Below, one piece after another: positions 27,570 to 37,537 of a stretch of 64,000 nt of DNA. This DNA comes from Gaetbulibacter sp. S0825 (GTDB lineage Bacteria > Bacteroidota > Bacteroidia > Flavobacteriales > Flavobacteriaceae), in contig NZ_JAATJT010000001.1 in NCBI RefSeq assembly GCF_011777505.1, forward strand, positions 1,302,001-1,366,000. The letters run 5' to 3'. Numbering within the stretch: the first letter of the stretch is position 1; each line of letters starts with the position of its first letter. A program made the translations under genes and the position numbers. The notes under the pieces are model-generated. The model worked only from the letters and a program-made list of their open reading frames with translations, was not told the origin of the DNA and did no database searches.

Positions 27570-28238
27570 ATGAAAAAATTATTAGTATTAGTTGTTGCTT
27601 TAACATTGAGTTTTGTAGGGTACTCTCAAAATAAAATAAATGAAGGTAAATTAATAGTTACTCAAAAAATGTCAAGCGATAATGAGCAAGCAAATGCTCA
27701 AATTGCATCTATGGGTAACACAGTTACTACAACTTATTTTAAGGGTAAAAAATCTAGAACTGAAGCTTCTAGCCCAATGACAGGTGATATGATTGTAATA
27801 GCTGATGGAGCAACCAATCAAATGATTACTTATATGAATAACCCAATGCTTGGAAAAAAATATGTAAAAGGCTCTATGGACGATTCTCAAGTAGATTCTA
27901 GTAAGGTTACAGTAAAGAAGGGAGATAAGACCAAAACCATCTTGGGTTATGAATGTCAACAATATTTTTTAACGGCTGAAGTACAAGGACAAACTATGGA
28001 AATGGAATTGTATACTACTGAAGCAATTAATGCTTACTCACAACAAACAACTGCATTAGGTGCTGATATTGGAGGCTTTCCATTATATTCAACAATCAAT
28101 GTGTCACAAATGGGAATGAATATAACAATTACAAGTGAAGTAACAGAAATTAATGAAGAATCTGTTTCTGACGACAAGTTTAGCATGACCATACTTGAAG
28201 GTTATGAAGAAATGGCACAGCCAGAAATTAAAAACTAA
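27570..28238 (+). CDS. Secreted DUF4412-like protein
   Basis: The 222-aa protein has a signal peptide (MKKLLVLVVALTLSFVGYSQ). The mature part has an N-terminal strand INEGKLIVTQKM, a central KKGDKTKTILGYECQQYFL and METELYTT-like sequence (MEMELYTTEAINAY). This layout resembles GLPGLI/DUF4412 proteins of Bacteroidota that are exported to the periplasm or surface. Their function is unknown. It lies 17 bases behind mdh and ends in a bidirectional terminator; the link to mdh is probably only shared transcription. Confidence 0.75.
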   Translation: MKKLLVLVVALTLSFVGYSQNKINEGKLIVTQKMSSDNEQANAQIASMGNTVTTTYFKGKKSRTEASSPMTGDMIVIADGATNQMITYMNNPMLGKKYVKGSMDDSQVDSSKVTVKKGDKTKTILGYECQQYFLTAEVQGQTMEMELYTTEAINAYSQQTTALGADIGGFPLYSTINVSQMGMNITITSEVTEINEESVSDDKFSMTILEGYEEMAQPEIKN

Positions 28239-28261
28239 AAGAGATTTAGAACTCTATAAAT

Positions 28262-28292
28262 AAAAAAAACCAGCCAATCGGCTGGTTTTTTT
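28262..28292 (+). terminator. Bidirectional terminator between DUF4412-like gene and fhs
   Basis: Stem AACCAGCC / GGCTGGTT with an AATC loop, A run on one side and T run on the other. Confidence 0.9.
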
Positions 28293-28310
28293 ATTTGATT
28301 ATTTAAGTCT

Positions 28311-29987
28311 TTAAGATAATCCTGAAATCACACCATCCTTATCAATAGACATGCCTTCCGACGCTGGAACAGCAGGAAGTCCAGGCATTCGCATCATTTT
28401 TCCTAAAATAGGAATAATAAATTGAGCGCCAGCTGCAATTTCAATTTCACGAACGGTTACTTTAAAACCAGTTGGTCTCCCAATAAGTTTATCGTCATCC
28501 GAGAATGATTTTTGTGTTTTTGCCATACATATAGCAAAATCATTAAAACCAAGGCTGTTAATTCGCCTTAGATTTAATTCTGCTTTTTTATCATAAATCA
28601 CACCATCGGCACCATAAATTTCTCTAGCAATAGTTTCAATTTTTTCTTTAACTGGGCTTTTCCAATCATAAAGTGGCTTGTATTGAGTTGCCTTGTTTTC
28701 AACTACATTAACAACTGCATTTGCTAGGTCTTTTGTGCCTTCGCCTCCTTTTGCCCAACCTTCCGATAAAACAGCTTGAACACCTAAGTTTTCACAAGCA
28801 GTTTTTATAAAATTAATTTCTTCTTCAGAATCAGAAACAAACGCATTGATAGCTACAACAGGCTCAATATTGTATTTTCTAATGTTTTCAATATGCTTTT
28901 CTAGGTTTTTAAATCCATCTTTTACAGCATCTAAATTAGGTGTATTGTAATCTTCTTTTTGAACAGCTCCATGATGACGTAATGCTCTAACAGTAGCAAC
29001 TAATACCACACATTTTGGATTCAATCCAGCATAAGCCGATTTAATATTCAAGAATTTTTCAGCACCTAAATCTGCACCAAAACCAGCTTCGGTAACTACA
29101 TAGTTTGATAAAGATAATCCCATTTTTGTAGCGATAATGGTGTTTGTTCCTTGAGCAATATTTGCAAAAGGACCACCATGTATAATAGCAGGATTTTCTT
29201 CTAAGGTTTGTACTAAGTTAGGTTTAACAGCATCTTTTAATAAAATAGCCATTGCATCTTCAGCCTTCAAATCTCTTGCGAAAATGGGTTTCCTATCAAA
29301 AGTGAAACCTATAAATATGTCACCAAGACGTTTCTTCAAATCTTCAAAATCTGTCGCCATACATAAAATTGCCATTACTTCGGAAGCTGGAGTAATATTA
29401 AAACCATCTTCACGAGGAACACCGTTAGCTGTACCACCAAGGCCAATGGTTATTTGGCGTAATGCACGATCGTTCATATCGATAACGCGTTTCCATAAAA
29501 TAGTACGAGGGTCGATATTTAAGTTTCGCGTTTTACTTTGTATGTTATTATCAATTAATGCCGATAATAAATTATTCGCTTTTTCAACAGCATTAAAGTC
29601 TCCAGTAAAGTGTAGGTTAATATCTTCCATTGGCACTACTTGTGAGTAGCCACCACCAGCAGCTCCACCTTTAATTCCAAAAACGGGACCAAGTGAAGGT
29701 TCACGCAAAACTACTGTCGCTTGCTTTCCTACTTTATTAAGTCCTTCGGTTAGTCCAATAGAAACTGTTGTTTTTCCTTCTCCAGCAGGAGTTGGTGTAA
29801 TTGCTGTTACAAGTACTAAATTATTATCCTTTATCTTGTTTTCGTCAATAAGATTTAAGGGTAGTTTAGCTTTGTATTTACCATATAATTCTAAATCATC
29901 TTCAGAAATATGTAATTTTTTCGCAATGTTTTTAATGTGGGTAATGTCGTTTGCTTGAGCGATTTCAATATCTGTTAAATGCGCCAT
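28311..29987 (-). CDS. fhs: Formate-tetrahydrofolate ligase
   Basis: Fhs joins formate to THF with ATP, giving 10-formyl-THF in the cytosol. The 558-aa length matches bacterial monofunctional enzymes. The P-loop is [11 protein letters not shown] (64-74). Further signatures are [20 protein letters not shown], the [15 protein letters not shown] region and [17 protein letters not shown]. The C-terminus carries [18 protein letters not shown]. The gene stands alone on the minus strand, facing the bidirectional terminator. Together with FolD (5.7 kb) it supplies formyl groups for purines and initiator tRNA. Confidence 0.98.
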   Translation of the reverse strand: MAHLTDIEIAQANDITHIKNIAKKLHISEDDLELYGKYKAKLPLNLIDENKIKDNNLVLVTAITPTPAGEGKTTVSIGLTEGLNKVGKQATVVLREPSLGPVFGIKGGAAGGGYSQVVPMEDINLHFTGDFNAVEKANNLLSALIDNNIQSKTRNLNIDPRTILWKRVIDMNDRALRQITIGLGGTANGVPREDGFNITPASEVMAILCMATDFEDLKKRLGDIFIGFTFDRKPIFARDLKAEDAMAILLKDAVKPNLVQTLEENPAIIHGGPFANIAQGTNTIIATKMGLSLSNYVVTEAGFGADLGAEKFLNIKSAYAGLNPKCVVLVATVRALRHHGAVQKEDYNTPNLDAVKDGFKNLEKHIENIRKYNIEPVVAINAFVSDSEEEINFIKTACENLGVQAVLSEGWAKGGEGTKDLANAVVNVVENKATQYKPLYDWKSPVKEKIETIAREIYGADGVIYDKKAELNLRRINSLGFNDFAICMAKTQKSFSDDDKLIGRPTGFKVTVREIEIAAGAQFIIPILGKMMRMPGLPAVPASEGMSIDKDGVISGLS

Positions 29988-30203
29988 AGGTTGTTGGTTT
30001 AATTTTTAAGAGGTTCAATGTAATTAATTTATAGCTAATAATCATTAGTAAGCTCAGATTTTACTGGGTAAAAACTAAGTGACCATAAAAATAGTTAAAA
30101 TGATAAATAATTTCGGTTAGATTAATAGAATTTTAATTTCGTCGAACATATATTTCTTTCCGTCGGTAACATTCTATTTTTTTGTATAAATATGTCAATT
30201 CTA

Positions 30204-30234
30204 TTGCCAAATCTTTAGGTAAATCATATATTTG
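30204..30234 (+). promoter_or_regulatory. Promoter of secDF
   Basis: TTG at 30204-30206 and TATATTTG at 30227-30234 are separated by 20 bases, a fair match to the Bacteroidota -33/-7 layout, 38 bases before the start codon. Confidence 0.55.
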
Positions 30235-30272
30235 CTCGTTTTTAAAATAAGAATAGATTAAATTAATATATA

Positions 30273-33200
30273 ATGCAGAATAAAGGATTAGTAAAGTTGT
30301 TTGCACTGTTATTTGGATTGGTAAGTATTTACCAGTTGTCTTTTACATTTAAAGCAAATCAAATTGAAAGCAATGCAAAGGAAGCAGCAATAGCTAAAAT
30401 TGCTGAGACAGAGATAGATTATGTTGATAAGCGAAGTGCAGAAGAAGCTCGTTATTTAGATTCTCTTTTGACATATAAAGTTGCAACAGACAAAGTTGAT
30501 GCTAATGGTCAAATTTTAAGCGAGAATATTAAAGTATTTAATATTGGTATTGCAGATTATGACTATACCGAGGTTAAAGAGAAATCTATGAATCTTGGTC
30601 TTGACCTTAAAGGAGGTATTAGTGTTATTCTTCAAATTCAAGTTGATGATATCTTAAAAGGATTAGCAAATAATAGTAATGACCCTGTTTTCAATAAGGC
30701 TTTAGCTGATGCTGAAGAGTTACAAAAAGATAGCCAGAACACATATTTAGAAGATTTCTTCGTAGCATTTGATGCTATTAAAGGTGATACAAAATTAGCA
30801 TCTCCTGATATTTTTGCTAATCGTGATTTAAGTGACGAAATCACTTTTAACATGACTGATGATGAGGTGAAGCCAATTTTAAGAACTAAGGTTGATGAAT
30901 CAATCGTTTCTGCATTTGAAGTATTACGTAAGCGTATTGACCAATTTGGAGTTACTCAACCAAACATTCAGCGTTTAGGAAATTCTGGTCGTATATTGGT
31001 AGAATTACCTGGTGTTAAAGATAAAGAACGTGCTACAGAGTTAATAACTACAACAGCGCAATTAGAATTTTGGGATGTTTATAAAGCCGAAGAATTAGGA
31101 GCTTTTTTAAATCAGGCTAATGAAGTTTTAAAAGGATTGGTTGATACAAAACCTGAAGTTGATGAAACTGAACCACAAGATGAACAAGATAGCACAATTG
31201 ACGATTTACTAGGTGACACTTCAACTGACTCTACTGATGTGGCTACTTTAGGGCCACTATTTGATTTGATTAGAGTACCTGGGCAAACAGGACAACCTAT
31301 GTTGGCTATGTTTGAATCAAAAGACAAAGAAACAGTCTTGGGTTATTTAAACAGACCTGAGATAAGAAGTTTATTGCCAGCAGAACAACGTTATGCTGAA
31401 TTTGTTTGGGGAAAACAAACAAAAGATAATCCACTTGTTGAGCTTTACGCGTTAAAAGGAAATAGAGAAAACACACCAGAATTAAGTGGAGGAGTTGTAG
31501 TTGATGCACGTAATCAATTTGGACCTACTGGAGAATCAGAAGTATCTATGCAGATGAATGCTAGAGGAGCTAAAATTTGGGAGGAAATGACAGGAAGAGC
31601 CTATGCACAACAAAGTCAAATAGCCATTGTTTTAGATGATATTGTATATTCTGCACCAGGAGTTACAACTGGGCCTATAGCTGGAGGAAATTCATCTATC
31701 TCTGGTAACTTCACACTAAACGAAGCAATAGATTTAGCAAACGTATTAAGAGCAGGTAAATTACCAGCTTCTGCTGAGATTGTACAAGCAGAAGTAGTTG
31801 GGCCATCATTAGGTCAAGAAGCTATTGATAGTGGAATGAAGTCTTTTATGATTGCACTATCATTAGTATTAGTATGGATGATTTTTTACTATGGTAAATC
31901 AGGTATATTCTCAGATATTGCCTTATTATTAAATATTGTATTAATCTTTGGTATTTTAGCAGGTTTAGGAGCTGTATTAACACTTCCAGGAATCGCAGGT
32001 ATTGTATTAACAATTGGTATCGCGGTAGATGCAAACGTACTTATTTATGAACGTGTCCGTGAAGAGATAGCTAAAGGTAAAGGTCAAAAAGAGGCAATTA
32101 AAGATGGATTTAGCAATGCATTGTCTTCTATTTTAGATGCCAACATTACTACAGGCTTAACAGCCTTAATCTTATTTATATTTGGTACAGGCCCAATTAA
32201 AGGGTTTGCAACTACGTTATTAATAGGTATTGTAACGTCGTTATTTACTGCTATATTTATTACAAGATTGCTTATAGATTGGTATGTAAATAGAGGAGGG
32301 AAACTAGATTTCTCTACGTCACTCACTAAAGGGTTATTCAGAAATATTAATGTTGGATGGTTAAAAAAGCGCAAGATTGCTTATGCTTTTTCAGCAGTTA
32401 TCATACTTGGAGGTTTAGCCTCATTATTTACTACAGGATTAGATGAAGGTATTGATTTTGTTGGTGGAAGAACATATACCGTTCGTTTTGCACAAGATGT
32501 AAATGTTGAAGAAGTGAAGGGAGCTGTAGTAGCTACTTTTGGTAGTGCTGAGGTTAAAACTATTGGTAGTGCTAATCAATTAAAGATATCTACTAAATAC
32601 AAAATTAATGAAAACTCAACAGAGGTAGATGAAGAAGTTCAAAGTAAGCTTTACCAATCGTTAGGAACATTCTTACCTAGCGGATTAAGTTATGACGAAT
32701 TTAATGATAGTGATAATACTGTTGGTGTCATGTATTCTGGCAAAGTAAGCCCAACAATTGCCGATGATATTAAAAAATCATCTATTTGGGCAATTTTAGG
32801 ATCGTTAATAGTAGTATTCTTGTATATCTTATTACGATTCAAAAAATGGCAATTCTCATTAGGTGCTGTTGCTGCGGTTTTCCATGATGTATTAATTGTA
32901 TTGGGTGTATTCTCTATTACATGGAGGTTTATGCCATTTAGCATGGAAATTGACCAAGCATTTATAGCAGCAATCTTAACAGTAATTGGTTACTCACTTA
33001 ATGATACGGTGGTAGTGTTTGATAGAATTAGAGAATTCTTAAATGAACATACAAGTTGGGAATTTGATAAAACAGTGAATACTGCTTTAAACAGTACATT
33101 AAGTAGAACATTAAATACCTCTTTAACAACCTTGGTGGTGTTATTGGCGATGTTTATTTTTGGAGCTGATTCACTTAGAGGATTATTATTCGCCTTAATT

Positions 33201-33293
33201 GTTGGTGTAATTGTAGGTACTTATTCATCGGTGTTTATTGCAACGCCAGTAATGAGAGATACAATAAATAAATTGGATAAAAAGAAGAAGTAG
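30273..33293 (+). CDS. secDF: SecDF protein-export fusion protein
   Basis: SecD and SecF drive late steps of Sec translocation with the proton motive force. Here they are fused in one 1006-aa protein, as is usual in Bacteroidota. The SecD half has one N-terminal membrane segment, the periplasmic P1 domain (from NLGLDLKGGISVILQI through LRKRIDQFGVTQPNIQR), a low-complexity acidic insert around 290-320 and a membrane block with VGPSLGQEAI and GIAVDANVLIYERVREE. The SecF half starts near 700 and has DEGIDFVGGRTYTV, then TVIGYSLNDTVVVFDRIRE. About twelve membrane segments are expected. It has its own promoter and terminator. Confidence 0.97.
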   Translation: MQNKGLVKLFALLFGLVSIYQLSFTFKANQIESNAKEAAIAKIAETEIDYVDKRSAEEARYLDSLLTYKVATDKVDANGQILSENIKVFNIGIADYDYTEVKEKSMNLGLDLKGGISVILQIQVDDILKGLANNSNDPVFNKALADAEELQKDSQNTYLEDFFVAFDAIKGDTKLASPDIFANRDLSDEITFNMTDDEVKPILRTKVDESIVSAFEVLRKRIDQFGVTQPNIQRLGNSGRILVELPGVKDKERATELITTTAQLEFWDVYKAEELGAFLNQANEVLKGLVDTKPEVDETEPQDEQDSTIDDLLGDTSTDSTDVATLGPLFDLIRVPGQTGQPMLAMFESKDKETVLGYLNRPEIRSLLPAEQRYAEFVWGKQTKDNPLVELYALKGNRENTPELSGGVVVDARNQFGPTGESEVSMQMNARGAKIWEEMTGRAYAQQSQIAIVLDDIVYSAPGVTTGPIAGGNSSISGNFTLNEAIDLANVLRAGKLPASAEIVQAEVVGPSLGQEAIDSGMKSFMIALSLVLVWMIFYYGKSGIFSDIALLLNIVLIFGILAGLGAVLTLPGIAGIVLTIGIAVDANVLIYERVREEIAKGKGQKEAIKDGFSNALSSILDANITTGLTALILFIFGTGPIKGFATTLLIGIVTSLFTAIFITRLLIDWYVNRGGKLDFSTSLTKGLFRNINVGWLKKRKIAYAFSAVIILGGLASLFTTGLDEGIDFVGGRTYTVRFAQDVNVEEVKGAVVATFGSAEVKTIGSANQLKISTKYKINENSTEVDEEVQSKLYQSLGTFLPSGLSYDEFNDSDNTVGVMYSGKVSPTIADDIKKSSIWAILGSLIVVFLYILLRFKKWQFSLGAVAAVFHDVLIVLGVFSITWRFMPFSMEIDQAFIAAILTVIGYSLNDTVVVFDRIREFLNEHTSWEFDKTVNTALNSTLSRTLNTSLTTLVVLLAMFIFGADSLRGLLFALIVGVIVGTYSSVFIATPVMRDTINKLDKKKK

Positions 33294-33311
33294 GTTCTTC
33301 AAGTTATATAA

Positions 33312-33347
33312 TAAAAAAAGCCTTTCTTTTTAGAAAGGCTTTTTTTA
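33312..33347 (+). terminator. Bidirectional terminator between secDF and DUF192 gene
   Basis: Stem AGCCTTTCT / AGAAAGGCT with a TTTT loop and A/T runs on both sides. Confidence 0.9.
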
Positions 33348-33384
33348 TTATTAGTTGCATCCTTTTTTAAAATATGCAATGAGT

Positions 33385-33891
33385 TTAATTAGACTTTGTA
33401 AAGCTCATTTTATCACCAACCTCAATCTTTAATTGCTGAGATAAACCTCCATTTATTTCAAGTACGTATTGCGCAGGAGAACCAGACGGTAAAGAAGCTT
33501 CGTCTAATGGTTTTGCGTTTTCTTGAATGCTTACAATGGAATTGTTATTGTCTAAATAGATAATATCTAATGGTATAAGCGTGTTTTTCATGTAAAAAGA
33601 TCGAAGTTGCATATCGGGAAAAATAAAAAGCATCGCATTAGTATCTTTCATTGATTTACGATCCATTAAACCAGTTTGCGTCTCGTACTCATTATCGGCA
33701 ATTTCGATATCAAATTTTGCAATAAGTGAATCGGTTTCTGCTTTAAATAAACTTAATTCACCTTCTTTTTTAAAAGTAATTTCTGTAAGTTTTATAACCT
33801 TTTTCTCTTCTTTGCAAGATGAACTCAGCAAAACTAACAATGAGCTTATAGCTAATAGAATTAATGATTTTGTAAAGTTATTAAGTTTCAT
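33385..33891 (-). CDS. DUF192 family lipoprotein
   Basis: The 168-aa protein has a lipoprotein signal peptide (lipobox SSSC, Cys26). It is followed by a linker and a DUF192 domain (about 55-165) with the family pattern ETQTGLMDRKSMKDTNAMLF, FYMKNTLIPLDIIYLD and PAQYVLEINGG. DUF192 proteins are small exported beta-barrel-like proteins of unknown role. The gene starts 2 bases behind lgt on the minus strand, so it is cotranscribed with the very enzyme that would lipidate it. Confidence 0.9.
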   Translation of the reverse strand: MKLNNFTKSLILLAISSLLVLLSSSCKEEKKVIKLTEITFKKEGELSLFKAETDSLIAKFDIEIADNEYETQTGLMDRKSMKDTNAMLFIFPDMQLRSFYMKNTLIPLDIIYLDNNNSIVSIQENAKPLDEASLPSGSPAQYVLEINGGLSQQLKIEVGDKMSFTKSN

Positions 33892-33893
33892 TG

Positions 33894-34724
33894 CTAAACT
33901 GATTTAGGCTTGTAGAAGAACATAAAGTATATTCCAATAAGCACAAATGGAATACTTAGTACTTGTCCAGTATTTAAGGTAAATAGCCAATCTTCTCTTC
34001 CATCAACTTGTGCAATTTTAAAGTTTTCTACAATTAATCGAACTACCATAAGTAGCACTAAAAACAATCCAAATAAAAATCCCGATTGCTCACTTTTCTT
34101 GGATTTCCAGTATAAAAACCAAAGAATCAAAAACACAAACACATACCCAAATGCTTCATAGAGTTGTCCTGGATGTCTCGGGATATTGTCAAAATCCTTA
34201 AAAATAATTGCCCAAGGAAGCGATTCATCTGCTGGTTTACCAATCATCTCAGAATTAAAAAAGTTTCCTATTCTAACAAAAATTGCGCCTAGTGCTACGG
34301 GAACTACCACACGGTCTAAAATCCAAATAACAGACTTTTTAAGTACTTTTTTATTGTATAAATACATGGATATAATCATACCAATAGCAGCACCATGACT
34401 TGCTAGCCCACGGAATCCTGTAAACTCAAATCCACCTGTAAACTTAAATGGTAAAAAGATACTCAAAGGATCTTCGAGTATAAGTTCTGATTGATAAAAT
34501 ACGACATGACCAACTCGAGCACCAATCATAATCCCTAATACAGAATAAATAAATAGAGAATCTAATTTATCTTCGGTTTGATTTTCATGTTTGTATATTT
34601 TTTTCATGATGTACCAACCTATAATAAAGGCTGCCATCCACATCATGCTGTAATAATGAATGGTAAACCCAAAAATCTCTAACCCTTCTGAGGTTGGATC
34701 CCAGACAATTTGTAAAGCGTGCAT
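33894..34724 (-). CDS. lgt: Prolipoprotein diacylglyceryl transferase
   Basis: Lgt transfers diacylglycerol from phosphatidylglycerol to the lipobox cysteine of prolipoproteins in the inner membrane. The 276-aa protein has about seven membrane segments. Signatures are GARVGHVVFY, the loop FRGLASHGAAIG and the family motif RIGNFFNSEMIGKP. HPGQLYEAFGYV is also present. It lies 2 bases before the DUF192 lipoprotein gene. A 194-base gap with unusual repeats separates it from yidD upstream. Several predicted lipoproteins in the window are likely substrates. Confidence 0.96.
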   Translation of the reverse strand: MHALQIVWDPTSEGLEIFGFTIHYYSMMWMAAFIIGWYIMKKIYKHENQTEDKLDSLFIYSVLGIMIGARVGHVVFYQSELILEDPLSIFLPFKFTGGFEFTGFRGLASHGAAIGMIISMYLYNKKVLKKSVIWILDRVVVPVALGAIFVRIGNFFNSEMIGKPADESLPWAIIFKDFDNIPRHPGQLYEAFGYVFVFLILWFLYWKSKKSEQSGFLFGLFLVLLMVVRLIVENFKIAQVDGREDWLFTLNTGQVLSIPFVLIGIYFMFFYKPKSV

Positions 34725-34795
34725 ATTTAATCAAAGTTTGATACGTAAATATATATAAATCAATCGGATTATTTAACGCTTAATAAATGGAGATA

Positions 34796-34850
34796 TTATT
34801 TTTTATCAACTTTCTCAGGAACATGGTCATAACCACTTCCTCCCAAAGAC
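34796..34850 (-). pseudogene. Degenerate second copy of the yidD 3' end
   Basis: Read on the minus strand, this stretch encodes LGGSGYDHVPEKVDKK and a stop. It parallels the YidD C-terminus [15 protein letters not shown]. About 30 of 39 bases align, with differences mostly at third codon positions. There is no start codon or YidD core in front of it. It may be the leftover of a replaced yidD allele, or part of a dispersed intergenic repeat; I cannot decide between these. Confidence 0.45.
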
Positions 34851-34866
34851 GACGGAGCGAAAAAGA

Positions 34867-34887
34867 AAATGTACGGTGTACATTTTG
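34867..34887. repeat. Palindrome between yidD and lgt
   Basis: AAAATGTAC-GGT-GTACATTTT, arms of 9 bases with a 3-base loop. It lies between the yidD stop and the degenerate yidD end copy, and may be part of a small dispersed repeat. Confidence 0.6.
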
Positions 34888-34916
34888 GCGAACGTGTGAG
34901 TTGGCATGAGGGCAAT

Positions 34917-34982
34917 TTTTAGTTGTCATCCTTTTCTGGAACAGGGTCGTAACCGCTGCCTCCCCAAGGATGACAACTAAAA
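34917..34982. repeat. Perfect 17-base inverted repeat enclosing the last codons of yidD
   Basis: TTTTAGTTGTCATCCTT (34917-34933) and AAGGATGACAACTAAAA (34966-34982) are exact reverse complements with a 32-base loop. On the coding strand the first arm met encodes the conserved FSCHP residues and the second encodes KDDN with the stop. No T run follows, so a terminator role is unlikely. Confidence 0.9.
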
Positions 34983-35158
34983 ATACGTTTCAAAGCCAAT
35001 TTACCTCCATATATCAATCCATGTTTTTTTAAGGCCTCAACGGTGTAATGTGAGCATGTAGGTTGATATCTACAAGTAGCAGGAGTTAATGGAGATATTA
35101 CTGTTTGATATATCCTTACTAAAAAAACGAAAGGTGCAATGAGTATTTTTTTAAGCAT
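34919..35158 (-). CDS. yidD: Membrane protein insertion efficiency factor YidD
   Basis: YidD is a small amphipathic inner-membrane protein thought to assist YidC-dependent insertion. The 79-aa protein has the N-terminal amphipathic helix ([19 protein letters not shown]) and the conserved core [19 protein letters not shown] with the paired cysteines. The family C-terminus [16 protein letters not shown] is present, and a short tail EKDDN follows. The start lies 2 bases behind cysS. The tail and stop are part of a perfect inverted repeat with the upstream SCHP codons, which is unusual and may reflect a template-switch event. Confidence 0.95.
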   Translation of the reverse strand: MLKKILIAPFVFLVRIYQTVISPLTPATCRYQPTCSHYTVEALKKHGLIYGGKLALKRIFSCHPWGGSGYDPVPEKDDN

Positions 35159-35160
35159 GA

Positions 35161-36648
35161 TTAGTTAGTCGAAAACGTCGTTCCGTCTTTACCGTCTTTA
35201 AGTTGAATTCCAATCTCTGCTAATTCATCCCTAATCTTGTCTGATAAAGCAAAATCTTTATTGATTCTAGCTTCAGCTCTCATTTTAATAAGTAATTCAA
35301 CGGTTTCAGATAATTTGTTTGATCCATTAGCATTGTTTTCTGAAACGTTTTGTAATCCAAGAATATCAAGCACAAAAACATCTAAAGTAGTTTTTAAGGT
35401 GTTAAAATCTTCCTTAGATATTGTTGCTTTTCCATCTTTAATTTGATTGATAAACTTGACAGCACTAAACAATTCAGCAATTAAAATGGGTGTGTTAAAA
35501 TCATCATTCATCGCATCATAACAACTTTGTTTCCATGTTGTCAAGTCAAAGTTTGAAGTGTTATTTGAAACTTCAAGTTTTGGAAGCGAGTTCATGGCTT
35601 CAATAAGCTTTTTAAAAGCTTTTTCGGCAGCCAAAAGCCCATCATCGGTTAAATCAAGAATACTCCTGTAAGAGGATTGCATCATAAAAAAACGAATCAC
35701 ACTTGGACTGTATGCTTTACTTAAAATATCGTTATTTCCAGAAAGTAATTCATCTGGATTAATAGAGTTTCCTGTACTTTTAGACATTTTTTGTCCGTTC
35801 ATTTTTAGCATATTAGCATGCATCCAAACGTTTACGGGACTTTGGTTATTACAAGCTTCAGCTTGAGCAATTTCACATTCGTGATGTGGAAATTTCAAAT
35901 CCATACCACCTCCATGAATATCAAATTGTTCGCCTAAATATTTAGTGCTCATGGCAGTACATTCAAGATGCCAACCAGGGAAACCATCGCTCCAAGGTGA
36001 AGGCCAACGCATAATGTGTTGTGGTTCTGCTTTTTTCCAAAGTGCAAAATCTTGAGGGTTCTTCTTATCAGATTGTCCATCTAATGCTCTACTATTGTGT
36101 ACTAAATCTTCAAGGTTACGACCGCTTAATTTTCCGTAGTTATGGTTCTCATTAAATTTATGTACATCGAAATATACAGAACCATTGATTTGGTAAGCAA
36201 AACCTTTGTCAAGAATTTCTTTTATAATTTCAATTTGCTCAATAATATGTCCTGTAGCGGTTGGTTCAATACTAGGAGGTAGGAAATTAAACTTATTAAG
36301 TATGTTGTGGAAATCAACAGTGTACAGTTGTACTACTTCCATTGGTTCAATTTGCTCTAAACGTGCTTTTTTTGCAATTTTATCTTCTCCATCATCAGCA
36401 TCATCAGTAAGGTGACCTGCATCTGTAATATTTCGCACATAGCGAACTTTAAATCCTAAATGCTTTAAATAACGGAATATCATATCAAACGACATGAATG
36501 TACGAACATTACCTAAATGTACATTGCTGTATACGGTAGGTCCGCAAACATACATTCCTACATATCCTTCGTTTATAGGTTTAAAAACTTCTTTTTGACT
36601 CGTAAGCGAATTATATATTTTTAATTCTTGTTCTTTATAAAGTTGCAT
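35161..36648 (-). CDS. cysS: Cysteinyl-tRNA synthetase
   Basis: CysS charges tRNA-Cys in the cytosol. The 495-aa protein is a class I synthetase with the HIGH-like motif VHLGNVRT and the KMSKS motif [14 protein letters not shown]. The zinc ligands are also visible ([29 protein letters not shown]). The C-terminal helical domain ends in a KDGKDGTTF-type tail. The gene lies 35 bases behind folE and 2 bases before yidD, in one minus-strand operon. Confidence 0.98.
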   Translation of the reverse strand: MQLYKEQELKIYNSLTSQKEVFKPINEGYVGMYVCGPTVYSNVHLGNVRTFMSFDMIFRYLKHLGFKVRYVRNITDAGHLTDDADDGEDKIAKKARLEQIEPMEVVQLYTVDFHNILNKFNFLPPSIEPTATGHIIEQIEIIKEILDKGFAYQINGSVYFDVHKFNENHNYGKLSGRNLEDLVHNSRALDGQSDKKNPQDFALWKKAEPQHIMRWPSPWSDGFPGWHLECTAMSTKYLGEQFDIHGGGMDLKFPHHECEIAQAEACNNQSPVNVWMHANMLKMNGQKMSKSTGNSINPDELLSGNNDILSKAYSPSVIRFFMMQSSYRSILDLTDDGLLAAEKAFKKLIEAMNSLPKLEVSNNTSNFDLTTWKQSCYDAMNDDFNTPILIAELFSAVKFINQIKDGKATISKEDFNTLKTTLDVFVLDILGLQNVSENNANGSNKLSETVELLIKMRAEARINKDFALSDKIRDELAEIGIQLKDGKDGTTFSTN

Positions 36649-36683
36649 GCCGATTAAATAGATTTTGGTTGATTTTGAGCACT

Positions 36684-37361
36684 TTAAAACTGCGTATCTA
36701 ATTTAATATAATCTAAGAATTCTCTTCTAGTTTTTTTGCTTTTAAATTTCCCGCCAAATTCACTGGTTACTGTACTACTTTCAGTATCTCTAATGCCTCT
36801 AGAATTTACGCATAAGTGTTTAGCGTCTATAACACAAGCGACATCTTTGGTATTTAAGACTTTTTGTAGTTCTTCCACTATTTGTATGGTTAAACGTTCT
36901 TGTACCTGAGGTCTTTTTGAAAAATAATCTACAATTCGATTCATTTTAGATAGGCCTACAACGGTACCATTAGAAATGTAGGCAACATGTGCTTTTCCTA
37001 CAATTGGTAGTAAATGATGCTCGCAAGTTGAGTAAACAGTAATGTTCTTTTCAACAAGCATTTCACCGTATTTATATTTATTTTCAAAAGTGGATGCGCT
37101 AGGTTTATTCTCAGGGTCTAAGCCACCAAAAATTTCTTTAACAAACATTTTTGCAACACGATTTGGCGTTCCTTGTAAGCTATCGTCTGTAAGATCTAGA
37201 CCAAGGGTTTCCATAATGTGTCTAACATCATCTTTAATGATATCAATTTTTTCTTCTTTTGTCAATTTAAAAGCATCAGCTCTTAATGGTGTTTCTGAAG
37301 AGGTTCCAACATGATTTTCTCCTAAAGAATCAAAATCTTCAATTTCTCTTTCTATTTTCAT
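36684..37361 (-). CDS. folE: GTP cyclohydrolase I
   Basis: FolE opens and rebuilds GTP to dihydroneopterin triphosphate, the first step of folate and queuosine precursor synthesis. The 225-aa protein carries the zinc ligands Cys113 and His116 (STCEHHLLP) and Cys184 (KHLCVNSRG). It also has [20 protein letters not shown] and the usual C-terminal TRREFLDYI. The first 30 residues are a variable leader. It is the first gene of the folE-cysS-yidD run. Its product feeds both FolP (58 kb) and QueE (15.9 kb) pathways. Confidence 0.98.
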   Translation of the reverse strand: MKIEREIEDFDSLGENHVGTSSETPLRADAFKLTKEEKIDIIKDDVRHIMETLGLDLTDDSLQGTPNRVAKMFVKEIFGGLDPENKPSASTFENKYKYGEMLVEKNITVYSTCEHHLLPIVGKAHVAYISNGTVVGLSKMNRIVDYFSKRPQVQERLTIQIVEELQKVLNTKDVACVIDAKHLCVNSRGIRDTESSTVTSEFGGKFKSKKTRREFLDYIKLDTQF

Positions 37362-37395
37362 ATATACTGTTATCTATAACTAATTAAACAGGGCA

Positions 37396-37403
37396 CAAAG
37401 GTA
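37396..37403 (-). promoter_or_regulatory. -7 box of folE
   Basis: On the minus strand TACCTTTG matches TAnnTTTG, 34 bases before the folE start. Confidence 0.5.
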
Positions 37404-37442
37404 AGCATTTCCTAAATTTTAACTATTGAATTAACAAAGTAT

Positions 37443-37450
37443 TAATTTTG
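37443..37450 (+). promoter_or_regulatory. -7 box of the secreted-protein / adhesin operon
   Basis: TAATTTTG matches TAnnTTTG, leaving a leader of about 80 bases before the ATG at 37538. An in-frame TTG at 37448 overlaps this box and cannot be the start. Confidence 0.5.
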
Positions 37451-37537
37451 AACGATATATGTAATAATTTCAACGGTTATAACGTTTTATTTATCAAATA
37501 TTGCTTACTTTTTACCGCTATTACAATTGACGAAAAA

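Noticed and set aside
37448-37537. 30-codon extension of the small secreted protein from TTG 37448
   Set aside because: The TTG is part of the -7 box, and the signal peptide begins at ATG 37538.
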